DNA from: Bacteroidia bacterium
GTDB taxonomy: Bacteria; Bacteroidota; Bacteroidia; B-17B0; Aurantibacillaceae
Reading direction: 5' to 3'
Assembly (NCBI GenBank): GCA_016787785.1
Contig: JAEUTO010000005.1
Span: 248,001-312,000, forward strand
Length of the DNA: 64,000 nucleotides
Shown here: one piece after another, positions 51,530 through 61,002 of the stretch
Position numbering within the stretch: position 1 is the first letter of the stretch
Layout: each line of letters opens with the position of its first letter
The notes under the pieces: generated by a model
Seen by the model: only the letters and a program-made list of their open reading frames with translations
What the model was told of the DNA's origin: nothing
Database searches by the model: none
Translations under genes and position numbers: made by a program

Positions 51530-53887
51530 TTAAAAATTGAAGTTATAAGTTAATGCAGGTACAATAGATCCAATCACAGAAAAACGAACAGCCTCCGTTT
51601 CAAAAGTAGAGCCTTGTTTTGTTCTAAAATATACACTGTAGGCATTACGGCGGTTATAGGCGTTATAAACGCTAATAACAATGTTTTGTTTAAACTTGCG
51701 CGTTTCATTCTTCTTAAAATTGTAGGTTGCACCCAGGTCTAAGCGGTGGTATGCCGGAATGCGATAATTATTTCGTGTGCCAGTGGTATTGTAGGGAATG
51801 TTAAAATTTTGAACACTGATCTTTGAATTAGGAAAGGTTGCAGGCGTACCACTTAATAAAACAAAATTGGTTGATACACTCCAGCGATTGGTTAGCTCAT
51901 AGGTAAGTACGGTATTTAAACAATGCGTTCTATCGTAACGGCTTAAAAACCATTTGTCGTTACTAATACCATTTACCAGGCGTTCGGTTTTACTTAACGT
52001 GTAACTGATCCAGCCGGTAAGTTTGCCTTTATTTTTTTTCACATAAAACTCTGCTCCATAGGCCCTGCCTAAACCTTGTACTAATTGATTTTCAACTGTA
52101 GGGTTAATAAAGAGGTTGGCATTATCTATATAATCCAATTGATTTTGTAAATATTTGTAATACAATTCTACCGAGGTTTCAAACATATTGTCTTTAAAAT
52201 TCCTAAAATAACCAACACTTCCCTGGTCGGCCAATAAAGGTTTTAAATTGTTTGTTGCTAGCGTATAAACATCTAACGGTGTGCTGGCTGCCGTATTACT
52301 TATTAATTGTAAATACTGAGCCATACGATTATAACTTGCTTTAATTGAACTGAAACTATTAATTACGTAGTTAACAGATAAACGCGGCTCAGGATTTACA
52401 TAGGCTTGCATAATTTGCCCATTCTCATATTTTTTGGAGCTTTTAAGCGGAAGTTCTTCATTTGCCAGTGTATCGCCAAACGTATAGGCTGTACCTTTAC
52501 CAATATAATTATAAACACTCACGCGTACGCCGTACTCCATTGTTAAACGTGGCCTTATTTTATGTTCGTTACCAACATATGCTGAGTACTCTATGCCGTA
52601 ACGCTTGTCGGCCTTAAATTTAATAGTGGTATTCTCAAATTTGCCTGTAGCATTATACGGTAAAAAGTCGTAAAATAAAGCCTGTGCACCAAAGCGAATC
52701 GTATTCTTACTATTGGCATAATATGAAAAATCATTTTTTAAACTGTAGTTAATGATCTGGCTTGTCCAATTAAATTGTTGGTTATTGCTTTCTTGTTTAA
52801 AATCCAAGAGGTAATCATAATTACTATAAATAGCAGTTGTATTCATAAATAATTTATTATTAAAAATATGATTCCATCTCAAAGTGCCCGTGGTGTTTCC
52901 CCAATTAAATTTAAAGCCCGGCGCACCAAAGGCATCACGACCTAAGTATCCACTTGCAAAAACTGTATTTTTATCATCTATACGCCAGTTAACTTTTGCA
53001 GTAAGATCATAAAAATAAAAGATGGCGTTTTTAATAGGGCTTGTAGATTTTACAAATGGTTTTACCAATGCGTCAATATAACTTCTTCTTCCTGCAATAA
53101 TAAAACTGGCTTTATCCTTTGCAATCGGACCTTCGATTGATAGTCGGCTAAAAACAGGTAACCCAATACCACCATTTACCGAAAGTTTTTTACTATTACC
53201 TTCTTTCATCCTAACATCCAATATCGAAGAAACCCTGCCGCCGTATTGTGATGGGATGCCGCCCTTAATTAATTTTACATCTTTAACAGCATCAGGATTG
53301 AATACCGAGAAAAAACCAAACAAATGCGAAGAGCTGTAAACCGGCGCCTCATCTAATAAAATTAAATTCTGATCAATATTTCCACCACGCACGTTAAAAC
53401 CACTTGCGCCTTCACCAACTGTTGTAACACCGGGTAGCATTTGAATGGCGCGTACCACATCTACTTCACCAAACAAAGCCGGAATTTTATTTATTTGTTT
53501 TATATCCAGTTTGGTTGTACCCATTTCGGTACTTTTAATATTCTTATCTTCCGCCTCTCCGGTAACAACAATTTCATCCAGTTGTTTACTCTCTTCAGCC
53601 AACTCATAATTCTTAGTTATATTTTTATTAAGATTTACCGAAAGAGTAAATGTTTTGTATCCAATTAGGGAAACGGCAATTACATGCTCGCCTTTTGGAA
53701 GTGTGAGCGAGAAAAAACCATATTCATTTGCTGCAGCACCAACATTAGAGCCCAGTTTAAAAACGGTTGCGCCAATTAAAGATTCGCCATTCTTGCTATC
53801 CTTAACATAACCACTAATGCTAAATTTTTCCTGGCTAAAGGATTTTAAAACAAAAAAACTTAAAAAAATCAGTAAACGGAGTTTCAT
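51530..53887 (-). CDS. TonB-dependent receptor (DUF4249-linked)
   Basis: The 785-residue receptor starts at the ATG at 53887, where a signal peptide begins (MKLRLLIFLSFFVLKSFSQ); an upstream TTG or GTG adds an unlikely leader. A carboxypeptidase-like domain (ISGYVKDSKNGESLIGATVF), a plug (LPGVTTVGEGASGFNVRGGN, IDQNLILLDEAPVY) and a barrel follow. Its plug begins PALFGEVDVVRAIQMLPGV, typical of receptors paired with DUF4249 proteins. The substrate is unknown. The 281-bp gap upstream holds the divergent promoter for the DUF4349 gene. Confidence 0.88.
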   Translation of the reverse strand: MKLRLLIFLSFFVLKSFSQEKFSISGYVKDSKNGESLIGATVFKLGSNVGAAANEYGFFSLTLPKGEHVIAVSLIGYKTFTLSVNLNKNITKNYELAEESKQLDEIVVTGEAEDKNIKSTEMGTTKLDIKQINKIPALFGEVDVVRAIQMLPGVTTVGEGASGFNVRGGNIDQNLILLDEAPVYSSSHLFGFFSVFNPDAVKDVKLIKGGIPSQYGGRVSSILDVRMKEGNSKKLSVNGGIGLPVFSRLSIEGPIAKDKASFIIAGRRSYIDALVKPFVKSTSPIKNAIFYFYDLTAKVNWRIDDKNTVFASGYLGRDAFGAPGFKFNWGNTTGTLRWNHIFNNKLFMNTTAIYSNYDYLLDFKQESNNQQFNWTSQIINYSLKNDFSYYANSKNTIRFGAQALFYDFLPYNATGKFENTTIKFKADKRYGIEYSAYVGNEHKIRPRLTMEYGVRVSVYNYIGKGTAYTFGDTLANEELPLKSSKKYENGQIMQAYVNPEPRLSVNYVINSFSSIKASYNRMAQYLQLISNTAASTPLDVYTLATNNLKPLLADQGSVGYFRNFKDNMFETSVELYYKYLQNQLDYIDNANLFINPTVENQLVQGLGRAYGAEFYVKKNKGKLTGWISYTLSKTERLVNGISNDKWFLSRYDRTHCLNTVLTYELTNRWSVSTNFVLLSGTPATFPNSKISVQNFNIPYNTTGTRNNYRIPAYHRLDLGATYNFKKNETRKFKQNIVISVYNAYNRRNAYSVYFRTKQGSTFETEAVRFSVIGSIVPALTYNFNF

Positions 53888-54097
53888 ATATCTTGTATTA
53901 ATTTGAGCTAATAACTTATAATTTTTAAAAATGTTGTATTCCGGGCACAAAACTATGGAAACTTAAATTGTCCCACAAGTTTCCATACGAAAAAAATGCC
54001 TTTTATGTAAAAAATAACCAGCCAAACTGTTTTTAGAAGCGGCCAACTAACACTTACCGGAGGTAAGACGTATGAAATAGGATTTACCCCTACACTA

Positions 54098-54132
54098 TTT
54101 GTGCAAAAAAGCCTACTTTTTGATTAAGTTTG
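54098..54132 (+). promoter_or_regulatory. Probable promoter of the DUF4349 lipoprotein gene
   Basis: TTTG at 54098-54101 and TAAGTTTG at 54125-54132 match the Bacteroidota boxes, though the 23-bp spacing is slightly long. A perfect inverted repeat CTTACC-GGA-GGTAAG lies just upstream at 54053-54067 and could be an operator. Confidence 0.5.
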
Positions 54133-54168
54133 TATAAAGGCCTAAGTATCAACCTAAATTAAATAATT

Positions 54169-55017
54169 ATGAGATCTAAAATTATTATACTTTTATTTTT
54201 CGCTGCCGTATTCACATCTTCTTGTGGTGGAGCGCGTAAGACAGAAGATATGGAGGCCGGTATGGCAATGAATATGACGCCCCCGCCGCCGCCGCCTCCG
54301 CCTCCTGGAACTGAAGAAGCAGGAGCTTTAGCAAACGACGCGCTTCCAAAACCTATAGAGCAAAAATTAATTAAGAATGGCGAAGTGTCTTTTAAAGTAA
54401 AAAGCTTACAGGATACCAAACAAAATGTGCAAAAAACACTTGCTTTGTTTAACGGTTATATTGCTAAAGAAAATAATTATGGTGGCAACGAGAACCCTTC
54501 GGAGAGTTTAATAGTTAGGATCCCGAGTAAAAATTTTGATAAATTTTTGGAGCAGGTTTTAATTGGTGCCGAAGAAATTGATTCAAAAAACATAAATATT
54601 GATGATGTAACGGAACAATTTGTTGATATTGAAGCGCGCTTAAAAAATAAAAAGCAACTGGAGGCCAAATACCAGGAGATATTGGCAAAAGCAGACAAGA
54701 TCGAAGACATACTAAAGATCGAAAAGGAAATTTCTATCATACGAGAAGATGTAGAGGCCAGCGAGGGCCGATTAAAATACTTAAACAATCAGGTAGCATA
54801 CAGCACAATTTCTTTAAGTTATTACGAGAAAAGAACCAGTGGTTTTAATTTCGGCGGCAAATTAGGAAACGCTTTAAGCAATGGCAGTTACGGGTTCTTA
54901 AGTTTTTTAATTATAATGGTAAACCTTTGGCCTTTATGGTTAATTGGCGCTATTACATGGTATTTAATTGTAAGAGCTATAAGAAAGAACAGGAAAAAGA
55001 AAGCGCAGGGCGTATAA
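54169..55017 (+). CDS. DUF4349 lipoprotein
   Basis: The 282-residue protein has lipobox FTSSCGGA, a run of nine prolines at about residues 38-46, and the DUF4349 domain (LIKNGEVSFKVKSLQDTKQN to STISLSYYEK). A central coiled coil (ARLKNKKQLEAKYQEILAKA and on) and a C-terminal membrane span (FLIIMVNLWPLWLIGAITWY) are present. DUF4349 proteins are anchored envelope proteins of unknown role. The Pro run should need EF-P for efficient translation. Confidence 0.85.
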   Translation: MRSKIIILLFFAAVFTSSCGGARKTEDMEAGMAMNMTPPPPPPPPPGTEEAGALANDALPKPIEQKLIKNGEVSFKVKSLQDTKQNVQKTLALFNGYIAKENNYGGNENPSESLIVRIPSKNFDKFLEQVLIGAEEIDSKNINIDDVTEQFVDIEARLKNKKQLEAKYQEILAKADKIEDILKIEKEISIIREDVEASEGRLKYLNNQVAYSTISLSYYEKRTSGFNFGGKLGNALSNGSYGFLSFLIIMVNLWPLWLIGAITWYLIVRAIRKNRKKKAQGV

Positions 55018-55027
55018 TAAACTCTGC

Positions 55028-55735
55028 ATGAGAAAAGGCCACTTAAAAGCAATTTACTTTTTACCAATAATAATATGGTTGTTATTATCTTGCTGTTCTG
55101 TCCAAAAAAGGCATTACCAAAGGGGTTGGTATATATCTGAAAGCCATAAAAAACATGCAGTTGTAAAAACAGAAATAATAAGTCACTCAAGTCTTACAAA
55201 TAATTCAAATCTAGTAAAGGATAACCAACTTTTTATTAAAAATAATAGGGAAGGCGAGGATAAAGAATTGTTACAGGTAAGTAATACGAGTAATAGATTA
55301 TTTATTGGTCCTATAAAAATAAAAGCACTAAATGATACACTCAAACGGAAAAAGAAAAAAATATTTGGAATAATTAATTTAAGATATGATCCAAACGAAG
55401 TAAAAGGAACAGATGAGGCGAAAGAAAAAGATCATGAATTTAAATTTCCGCTGTTACCGTTACTTTTATTTGGACTTGGGATTGTACTAATTTCCATTTC
55501 TATTTTCGCTCTAACCTTAATATTAAAAGATCTGTTTATGATAGCCATGCTTTATGGAGCAGGGTTTTTGATAGTTTCGCTATTTCTAAGCATAGAATTC
55601 AAAAAACGAATAATTAAGTATCAATTACCACATAAGTTGTGGCCTTATAATCTTGTAATTGGGATTTCGGCAACGATAGCTATAATTCTTGTATTATCTG
55701 CGGTTATTTTGGCTGGCGCATTACTTTTCCTTTAA
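55028..55735 (+). CDS. Unknown lipoprotein with C-terminal membrane spans
   Basis: The 235-residue protein starts with a hydrophobic segment ending in WLLLSCCSVQ, a plausible lipobox. A basic, Lys/His/Ser-rich stretch (about 30-140) follows, then three hydrophobic spans (LLPLLLFGLGIVLISISIFA, DLFMIAMLYGAGFLIVSLFL, LVIGISATIAIILVLSAVIL). No known domain. It is 10 bp downstream of the DUF4349 gene. Confidence 0.6.
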   Translation: MRKGHLKAIYFLPIIIWLLLSCCSVQKRHYQRGWYISESHKKHAVVKTEIISHSSLTNNSNLVKDNQLFIKNNREGEDKELLQVSNTSNRLFIGPIKIKALNDTLKRKKKKIFGIINLRYDPNEVKGTDEAKEKDHEFKFPLLPLLLFGLGIVLISISIFALTLILKDLFMIAMLYGAGFLIVSLFLSIEFKKRIIKYQLPHKLWPYNLVIGISATIAIILVLSAVILAGALLFL

Positions 55736-55769
55736 GAATATTACTAAATTTACGAGATATTTTTACTGA

Positions 55770-57161
55770 ATGAAACCATCAATTCCTAAAGGAACACGCG
55801 ATTTTGGCCCCGCCGAAATGCAGAAAAGACAATATATCTTAGATATTATCCGTAATAATTTTGAATTGTTTGGCTACCAGCCAATAGAAACACCGTCTAT
55901 GGAAAACATCACTACCCTTACGGGTAAATATGGTGATGAAGGTGATCAGTTGATTTTTAAAATTCTAAACTCACGCATTCACGAAAGCAAAAATAAAGAG
56001 CTCCTAAAAAAAGAGTTCGATCTTTCTTTAGAATCATCCCGCAATTCAGAAGAGCTTACTGAAAAAGCATTGCGCTACGACCTAACGGTTCCATTTGCGC
56101 GTTATGTGGTAATGAACCAACACAATCTTACTTTTCCGTTTAAGCGTTATCAAATACAGCCTGTTTGGCGCGCAGACAGGCCGCAAAAAGGCCGTTACCG
56201 TGAATTTTATCAATGTGATGCCGATGTAATAGGTTCAGATTCTTTAATAAATGAGCTGGATCTTATTTCTTTAATGGATAAATCGTTCAGAGAATTAAGT
56301 GTGCCCGTAATAATAAAATTCAACAACCGTAAAATTCTTTCGGCACTCGCTGATGTTATTAATGAGCCCTCAAAAATTATTGACATCACAGTTGCAATAG
56401 ATAAGTTAGATAAAGTTGGAAAGGATGGGGTGAATAAAGAACTTTCTGAAAAAGGAATTTCTGCGAAAGCCATAGAAACGCTGCAACCACTTTTAGATTT
56501 TAAAGGCAACAACGAACAAAAAGTTGAAGTGCTAAGAAAATTAGTTGGCAATAATGAAGACGGAAAAAAAGGTATTGAAGAAATTGAGTACCTTTTATCT
56601 AATTGCAATCTTTCGTTTGCAAAAGTTGAATTAGATATAACACTTGCCCGCGGCTTAAATTATTACACAGGAACTATTTTTGAAGTAAAAGCAAATGCGG
56701 GAAGCTTTACACCGAGCATTTTGGGCGGTGGTCGCTACGATGATCTTACAGGTATTTTTGGATTAAAGAATATGAGCGGGGTAGGGATCTCTTTTGGTAT
56801 CGATCGTATTTATGATGTGATGGAAGAACTAAATTTGTTTCCCGATCATGTAAGCAAAGTTTCGAGTACAAAATTATTATTTACTCATTTTGATATTGAC
56901 ACTCAAAAGCATTGTTTAAAATTAGCAGCAAGATTAAGAGAAAATAATATATCCTGCGAGATCTATCCTGACATAACAAAAAAATTAGGAAAACAATTTG
57001 AATATGCCGATAAAAAGAACATTCCTTTTGTTTGCACTGTAGGAGGAGATGAAATTGCCAGTCAAACATATTCTTTTAAAAATATGGCAAGCGGCGAACA
57101 AAAGAAACTTAGTTTGAACGAATTAATTGACGAATTAAATAAGAATAGAGATGACATTTAA
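55770..57161 (+). CDS. hisS: Histidyl-tRNA synthetase
   Basis: The class II synthetase charges tRNA-His. The 463 residues have PKGTRDFGPAEMQKRQYILD at the start, motif 2 in FKRYQIQPVWRADRPQKGRY, the histidine-specific LDITLARGLNYYTGTIFEV, motif 3 in GVGISFGIDRIYDVME, and a C-terminal anticodon-binding domain from about residue 370. It is longer than E. coli HisS (about 424) because of inserts. hutH starts 11 bp before its stop. Confidence 0.96.
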   Translation: MKPSIPKGTRDFGPAEMQKRQYILDIIRNNFELFGYQPIETPSMENITTLTGKYGDEGDQLIFKILNSRIHESKNKELLKKEFDLSLESSRNSEELTEKALRYDLTVPFARYVVMNQHNLTFPFKRYQIQPVWRADRPQKGRYREFYQCDADVIGSDSLINELDLISLMDKSFRELSVPVIIKFNNRKILSALADVINEPSKIIDITVAIDKLDKVGKDGVNKELSEKGISAKAIETLQPLLDFKGNNEQKVEVLRKLVGNNEDGKKGIEEIEYLLSNCNLSFAKVELDITLARGLNYYTGTIFEVKANAGSFTPSILGGGRYDDLTGIFGLKNMSGVGISFGIDRIYDVMEELNLFPDHVSKVSSTKLLFTHFDIDTQKHCLKLAARLRENNISCEIYPDITKKLGKQFEYADKKNIPFVCTVGGDEIASQTYSFKNMASGEQKKLSLNELIDELNKNRDDI

Positions 57162-58641
57162 TATTGACCATACAAAAAAATTAACTTTAACTGAACTTAA
57201 AAATTTTCTGGGCGATAAGGATGCTAAAGTTGTTTTAACCGAGGCAACTAAAAATTCTATTTTAAAATGCAGAAATTATCTGGATGAAAAATTAAAGAAC
57301 AATACTAAGCCAATTTATGGCATCAACACGGGGTTTGGTTCCTTGTGCAACGTAATTATTCCCGATAAAGACATTGAACAATTGCAGGAAAATTTAGTAA
57401 AAAGCCACGCTTGTGGCATGGGACAAGAAGTACCACAGGAGATAGTGAAACTGATGTTGTTATTAAAGATCCAATCATTAAGTTATGGCAAAAGTGGTGT
57501 GCAGTTACAAACTGTTGAACGTTTATGCGATCTTATAAATAACCAGATCTATCCTGTAGTTTACCAACAAGGCTCATTAGGCGCCAGTGGCGATCTTGCA
57601 CCACTGGCACATTTAAGTTTACCGTTGTTGGGTCTGGGTAAAGTAAATTATAAAGGCAAACAAGTAAATGCTTCAGAAGCTTTAATCGAAAAGAATATCA
57701 ACCCAATAAAATTAAAGTCAAAAGAAGGCCTGGCGTTATTAAATGGTACACAATTTATGAGTGCTTACGGTTGTTATTGTTTAATTAAATCTGACCAATT
57801 AAATAAGGCCGCCGATCTTATCGCTTCAGTTTCGCTAGATGCCTTTGATGGGCGAATGGATCCGTTTAAGGATAATTTACATACTATTCGCGCGCATGCT
57901 GGGCAATTGCAAACAGCGCGTGCTATCAGAAATTATTTAGAAGGAAGTGAAATTGGAAAGCTGGAAAAGAAGCAGGTGCAGGATCCGTATTCGTTTCGTT
58001 GTGCACCGCAGGTGCATGGCGCCACCAAGGATACTGTAGCTTACGTGAATTCAGTTTTTGAAACTGAAATAAATTCGGTAACGGATAATCCAACTATTTT
58101 TCCTGATGAAGATGAGATCTTAAGTGGTGGTAATTTTCATGGCCAGCCATTAGCTTTAGCTCTGGATTTTTTATGCATTGCTATGGCCGAGTTAGCAAGC
58201 ATCTCGGAACGCAGAACTTATTTATTGATATCCGGTCAAAGAGGGTTACCGCCCTTTTTAGCGGCCAACGCAGGATTAAATTCAGGCTTTATGATACCGC
58301 AATACACTGCGGCAAGTATAGTAAGTCAAAGTAAACAATTGTGTACGCCCGCAAGTGTAGATAGTATCGTTTCTAGTAACGGCCAGGAAGACCACGTGAG
58401 CATGGGCGCTAATGCCGCAACAAAATGTTTTTTAGTTATTGAAAATACCGAAAAGGTTTTAGCCATTGAATTATTAAATGCAGCACAAGCTTTAGAATTA
58501 AAACGCCCGTTAAAATCATCTGCAAAAATAGAAACTGTAATTTCTTCGTATAGAAAAAATGTACCTTTCATGCAAAACGATGAGGTTGTGTATGAATTAA
58601 TGAAAGCTTCGCAGGAATTTCTAAAAAACAATTCGTTTTAA
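57151..58641 (+). CDS. hutH: Histidine ammonia-lyase
   Basis: HutH deaminates histidine to urocanate, the first step of histidine use. The 496-residue protein has the MIO cofactor triad Ala-Ser-Gly in QQGSLGASGDLAPLAHLSLP near residue 145, YGINTGFGSLCNV near 50, and QDPYSFRCAPQVHGA with the usual substrate residues. No hutU, hutI or hutG is nearby. Its ATG overlaps hisS by 11 bp, placing a histidine-using enzyme under the same transcript as the histidine-charging one. A tyrosine/phenylalanine lyase is less likely given the histidine-type residues. Confidence 0.88.
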   Translation: MTFNIDHTKKLTLTELKNFLGDKDAKVVLTEATKNSILKCRNYLDEKLKNNTKPIYGINTGFGSLCNVIIPDKDIEQLQENLVKSHACGMGQEVPQEIVKLMLLLKIQSLSYGKSGVQLQTVERLCDLINNQIYPVVYQQGSLGASGDLAPLAHLSLPLLGLGKVNYKGKQVNASEALIEKNINPIKLKSKEGLALLNGTQFMSAYGCYCLIKSDQLNKAADLIASVSLDAFDGRMDPFKDNLHTIRAHAGQLQTARAIRNYLEGSEIGKLEKKQVQDPYSFRCAPQVHGATKDTVAYVNSVFETEINSVTDNPTIFPDEDEILSGGNFHGQPLALALDFLCIAMAELASISERRTYLLISGQRGLPPFLAANAGLNSGFMIPQYTAASIVSQSKQLCTPASVDSIVSSNGQEDHVSMGANAATKCFLVIENTEKVLAIELLNAAQALELKRPLKSSAKIETVISSYRKNVPFMQNDEVVYELMKASQEFLKNNSF

Positions 58642-59228
58642 TGAGAGGTTTTATAAAATTATTTCTTGTTTCTCTGTTTTTTTTAAACAGTTTTAGCACT
58701 CTTGCCTGTCAATGTCCATTAACTACTCTTGGTATAGAAGAATGTAATAAGTACGAAATTATATTTAAAGGAAAAGTTGTTTCGGTAACAACTTGCAACA
58801 GCAATTTTGGTGTTGCTGTTTTTGAGTTAGAAGAATTATATAAGGGCAATGCTACCAAACAATTTAAAGTGTTGTTCGAATGCGGGGTTGAGTGCGCCAT
58901 GGATTTTAGCGAAGGCGAGGAGTGGATCATTTATAGTAATTACAAGCAGGTAGATAAAGCAATGATGAATTGGTGCAGCAGGAGCCGGAAGTTTTTTAAG
59001 AATGAAAAAGAAGATTTTTATACTTCTACATACGGAAACGATTATTATGATGAGTTGAAGTTTTTAAGACAAACTTTGGGCTTACACCGCTTTTTAGTTC
59101 TTAAAAATACTACTACAGAGAACAGGAATGAGAAACCAACTACTAATCAAACTATTTTAATGTTAGTGATCTCTTTATCGGCCATAATTTTATTTTATTG
59201 GTTATTTAAAAAATATTTTAAATTTTAA
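58641..59228 (+). CDS. Exported Cys-rich protein with C-terminal anchor
   Basis: The 195-residue protein has a signal peptide (FIKLFLVSLFFLNSFSTLA) followed by CQCPLTTLGIEECNKYEIIF and several further Cys (CNSNFG, FECGVECAMDF, NWCSRS). The pattern of an N-terminal CxC and beta strands (FKGKVVSVTT, VAVFELEELYKG) resembles netrin/TIMP-like domains. A C-terminal span (QTILMLVISLSAIILFYWLF) anchors it. Its ATG overlaps the hutH stop by one base. Function is unknown. Confidence 0.6.
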   Translation: MRGFIKLFLVSLFFLNSFSTLACQCPLTTLGIEECNKYEIIFKGKVVSVTTCNSNFGVAVFELEELYKGNATKQFKVLFECGVECAMDFSEGEEWIIYSNYKQVDKAMMNWCSRSRKFFKNEKEDFYTSTYGNDYYDELKFLRQTLGLHRFLVLKNTTTENRNEKPTTNQTILMLVISLSAIILFYWLFKKYFKF

Positions 59229-59230
59229 CT

Positions 59231-59866
59231 ATGAATGTTCAATTATTTAAACCCCATCCATGGCATGGTATTCCTATTGGAGAAGGTTGCCCAAATGTTG
59301 TAACCGCATATATCGAGATGGTGCCAAGCGATACGGTTAAATACGAAATTGATAAATTAACCGGTTATAGAAAAGTAGACCGTCCCCAAAAATTTTCTAA
59401 TTATGTGCCCGCGCTTTATGGTTTCGTACCTCAAACCTATTGTGATGAAAAAGTAAGAGAGTTTGCAGAAATAAGATCCGGACTAAACGTTACTAAAGGC
59501 GATGGTGATCCATTAGATATTTGTGTTTTAACAGAAAGGAATATTACAAGTGGCGATATTATTTTAGAAGCAATTCCTATTGGCGGATTTAGAATGATTG
59601 ACAAGGGCGAAGCCGATGATAAAATTATTGCTGTATTAAAACAGGATGAGATCTACGGAAAACTAAAAGACGTTAGTGAGTGCCCGGTAACGCTAATTGA
59701 TAGGCTGAAACATTATTTTTTAACGTACAAGAATATGCCCGGGCAGGAGAATAAGGCTGTAGAAATTACACATACCTATGGAGCGGACGAGGCACGAGAA
59801 GTTATTCTAAGAAGTATAATTGATTACAACACAAAATTCAGGTCGCATTTAGAAATTGGAGTTTGA
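59231..59866 (+). CDS. ppa: Soluble inorganic pyrophosphatase
   Basis: The enzyme hydrolyses pyrophosphate, pulling reactions such as tRNA charging and sulfate activation. The 211 residues include YVPALYGFVPQTYCDEKVRE, the metal-binding DGDPLDICVL with three Asp near 92-98, and DDKIIAVLKQDEIYGKLKDV. The family I fold is clear, though an N-terminal HPWHGIPIG is followed by a longer insertion than in E. coli. It lies 2 bp after the Cys-rich protein gene. Confidence 0.93.
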   Translation: MNVQLFKPHPWHGIPIGEGCPNVVTAYIEMVPSDTVKYEIDKLTGYRKVDRPQKFSNYVPALYGFVPQTYCDEKVREFAEIRSGLNVTKGDGDPLDICVLTERNITSGDIILEAIPIGGFRMIDKGEADDKIIAVLKQDEIYGKLKDVSECPVTLIDRLKHYFLTYKNMPGQENKAVEITHTYGADEAREVILRSIIDYNTKFRSHLEIGV

Positions 59867-59890
59867 TCCTTTTAATTTGTTGAGTTTTTT

Positions 59891-60916
59891 TTATTTTTCT
59901 GCTTCTAAATTTTGTTGCCATTTCCAGGCGCTGCCCATCATATCATCTAAAGAAAATTTTGGGATCCAGTTCAATTCTGTTTTTGCTAAATTATTATTAG
60001 CATAAATGGCTACAACATCACCATCGCGTCTACTACCAATAGTATAGTTTAGTTTTTTACCAGAAACCTTTTCAAAAGATCTAATAGCCTCTAAAACGCT
60101 TACGCCATTACCAGTGCCTAAATTAAAAACTGTACTTTTCTTTTTGTTCTTATTCTCAATTAAATAATTTAACGCTTTAACATGTGCATCGGCTATATCG
60201 CTTACGTGAATATAGTCGCGAATGCAAGATCCGTCACGTGTATCAAAATCATTTCCAAAAACAGTTAAAGAATTTTTACCTACCGCTGTTTGCGTAATAA
60301 TGGGTACCAGATTGTTGGGTCTGTTTAAGGGAAACTCACCTATTTTTCCACTTGGATGCGCGCCAACAGGATTAAAATAACGCAATAAAACCGCATTAAG
60401 CTCTGGAAATGCTTTACACATAAAATTAATAATTTCCTCGCCAATTTGTTTAGTGTGGCCATAAGGACTTTCGGCAGCTTTTAGTGGTGTATTTTCTGTA
60501 ACAGGTAATTCATCGGCATTACCGTAAACCGAGCAGGAAGAAGAAAAAATGAAATTCTTTATTTTTTTCTCTTTAGCAAAATTTAAAATGTTAGTTAACG
60601 AATTTAAGTTATTGTTATAATATAATAATGGGTCGGCAACACTTTCGGGCACAGATTTAAACGCTGCAAAGTGAATGATGCCGACAATATCTGTAATTTT
60701 TGAGAGCTGAGCATTTAGTTCTTTGTTATTGCATAAGTCAAGCTCCAGGCTGTCAAAAGATTTGCCTGAAATGTCCTTTATCCGTTGGTAAGATCTTGAG
60801 GTTGAATTGGAAAAATTATCAATAGAAACCACCGTAAAATCAGTGCTGGTAAGCAATTCAATGATCGTGTGTGACCCAATATATCCGGCACCACCAGTAA
60901 CTATTATTGTTGCCAT
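59891..60916 (-). CDS. galE: UDP-glucose 4-epimerase
   Basis: GalE interconverts UDP-glucose and UDP-galactose. The 341-residue short-chain dehydrogenase fold has VTGGAGYIGSHTIIELL (NAD site), FSSSCSVYGNADE, the catalytic Tyr/Lys in SPYGHTKQIGEEI, LRYFNPVGAHPSGKIGE, and NLGTGNGVSVLEAI. It converges on ppa (24 bp) and diverges from the amidotransferase gene, marking the start of a surface sugar region. Confidence 0.94.
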   Translation of the reverse strand: MATIIVTGGAGYIGSHTIIELLTSTDFTVVSIDNFSNSTSRSYQRIKDISGKSFDSLELDLCNNKELNAQLSKITDIVGIIHFAAFKSVPESVADPLLYYNNNLNSLTNILNFAKEKKIKNFIFSSSCSVYGNADELPVTENTPLKAAESPYGHTKQIGEEIINFMCKAFPELNAVLLRYFNPVGAHPSGKIGEFPLNRPNNLVPIITQTAVGKNSLTVFGNDFDTRDGSCIRDYIHVSDIADAHVKALNYLIENKNKKKSTVFNLGTGNGVSVLEAIRSFEKVSGKKLNYTIGSRRDGDVVAIYANNNLAKTELNWIPKFSLDDMMGSAWKWQQNLEAEK

Positions 60917-61002
60917 AATCTAATAAAATTTTGATAAATATACTCAATTTAGATGCAAAGATGGGATTGAATTATTATATTTATAGTTTGCTCTGCAATT
61001 TT

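Noticed and set aside
53888-53950. A longer TonB receptor start at 53950
   Set aside because: The added 21 residues precede a complete signal peptide that begins at the ATG at 53887.
54053-54067. Inverted repeat CTTACC-GGA-GGTAAG as a terminator
   Set aside because: There is no T-run on either strand and it lies in a divergent promoter region; an operator is possible but unsupported.
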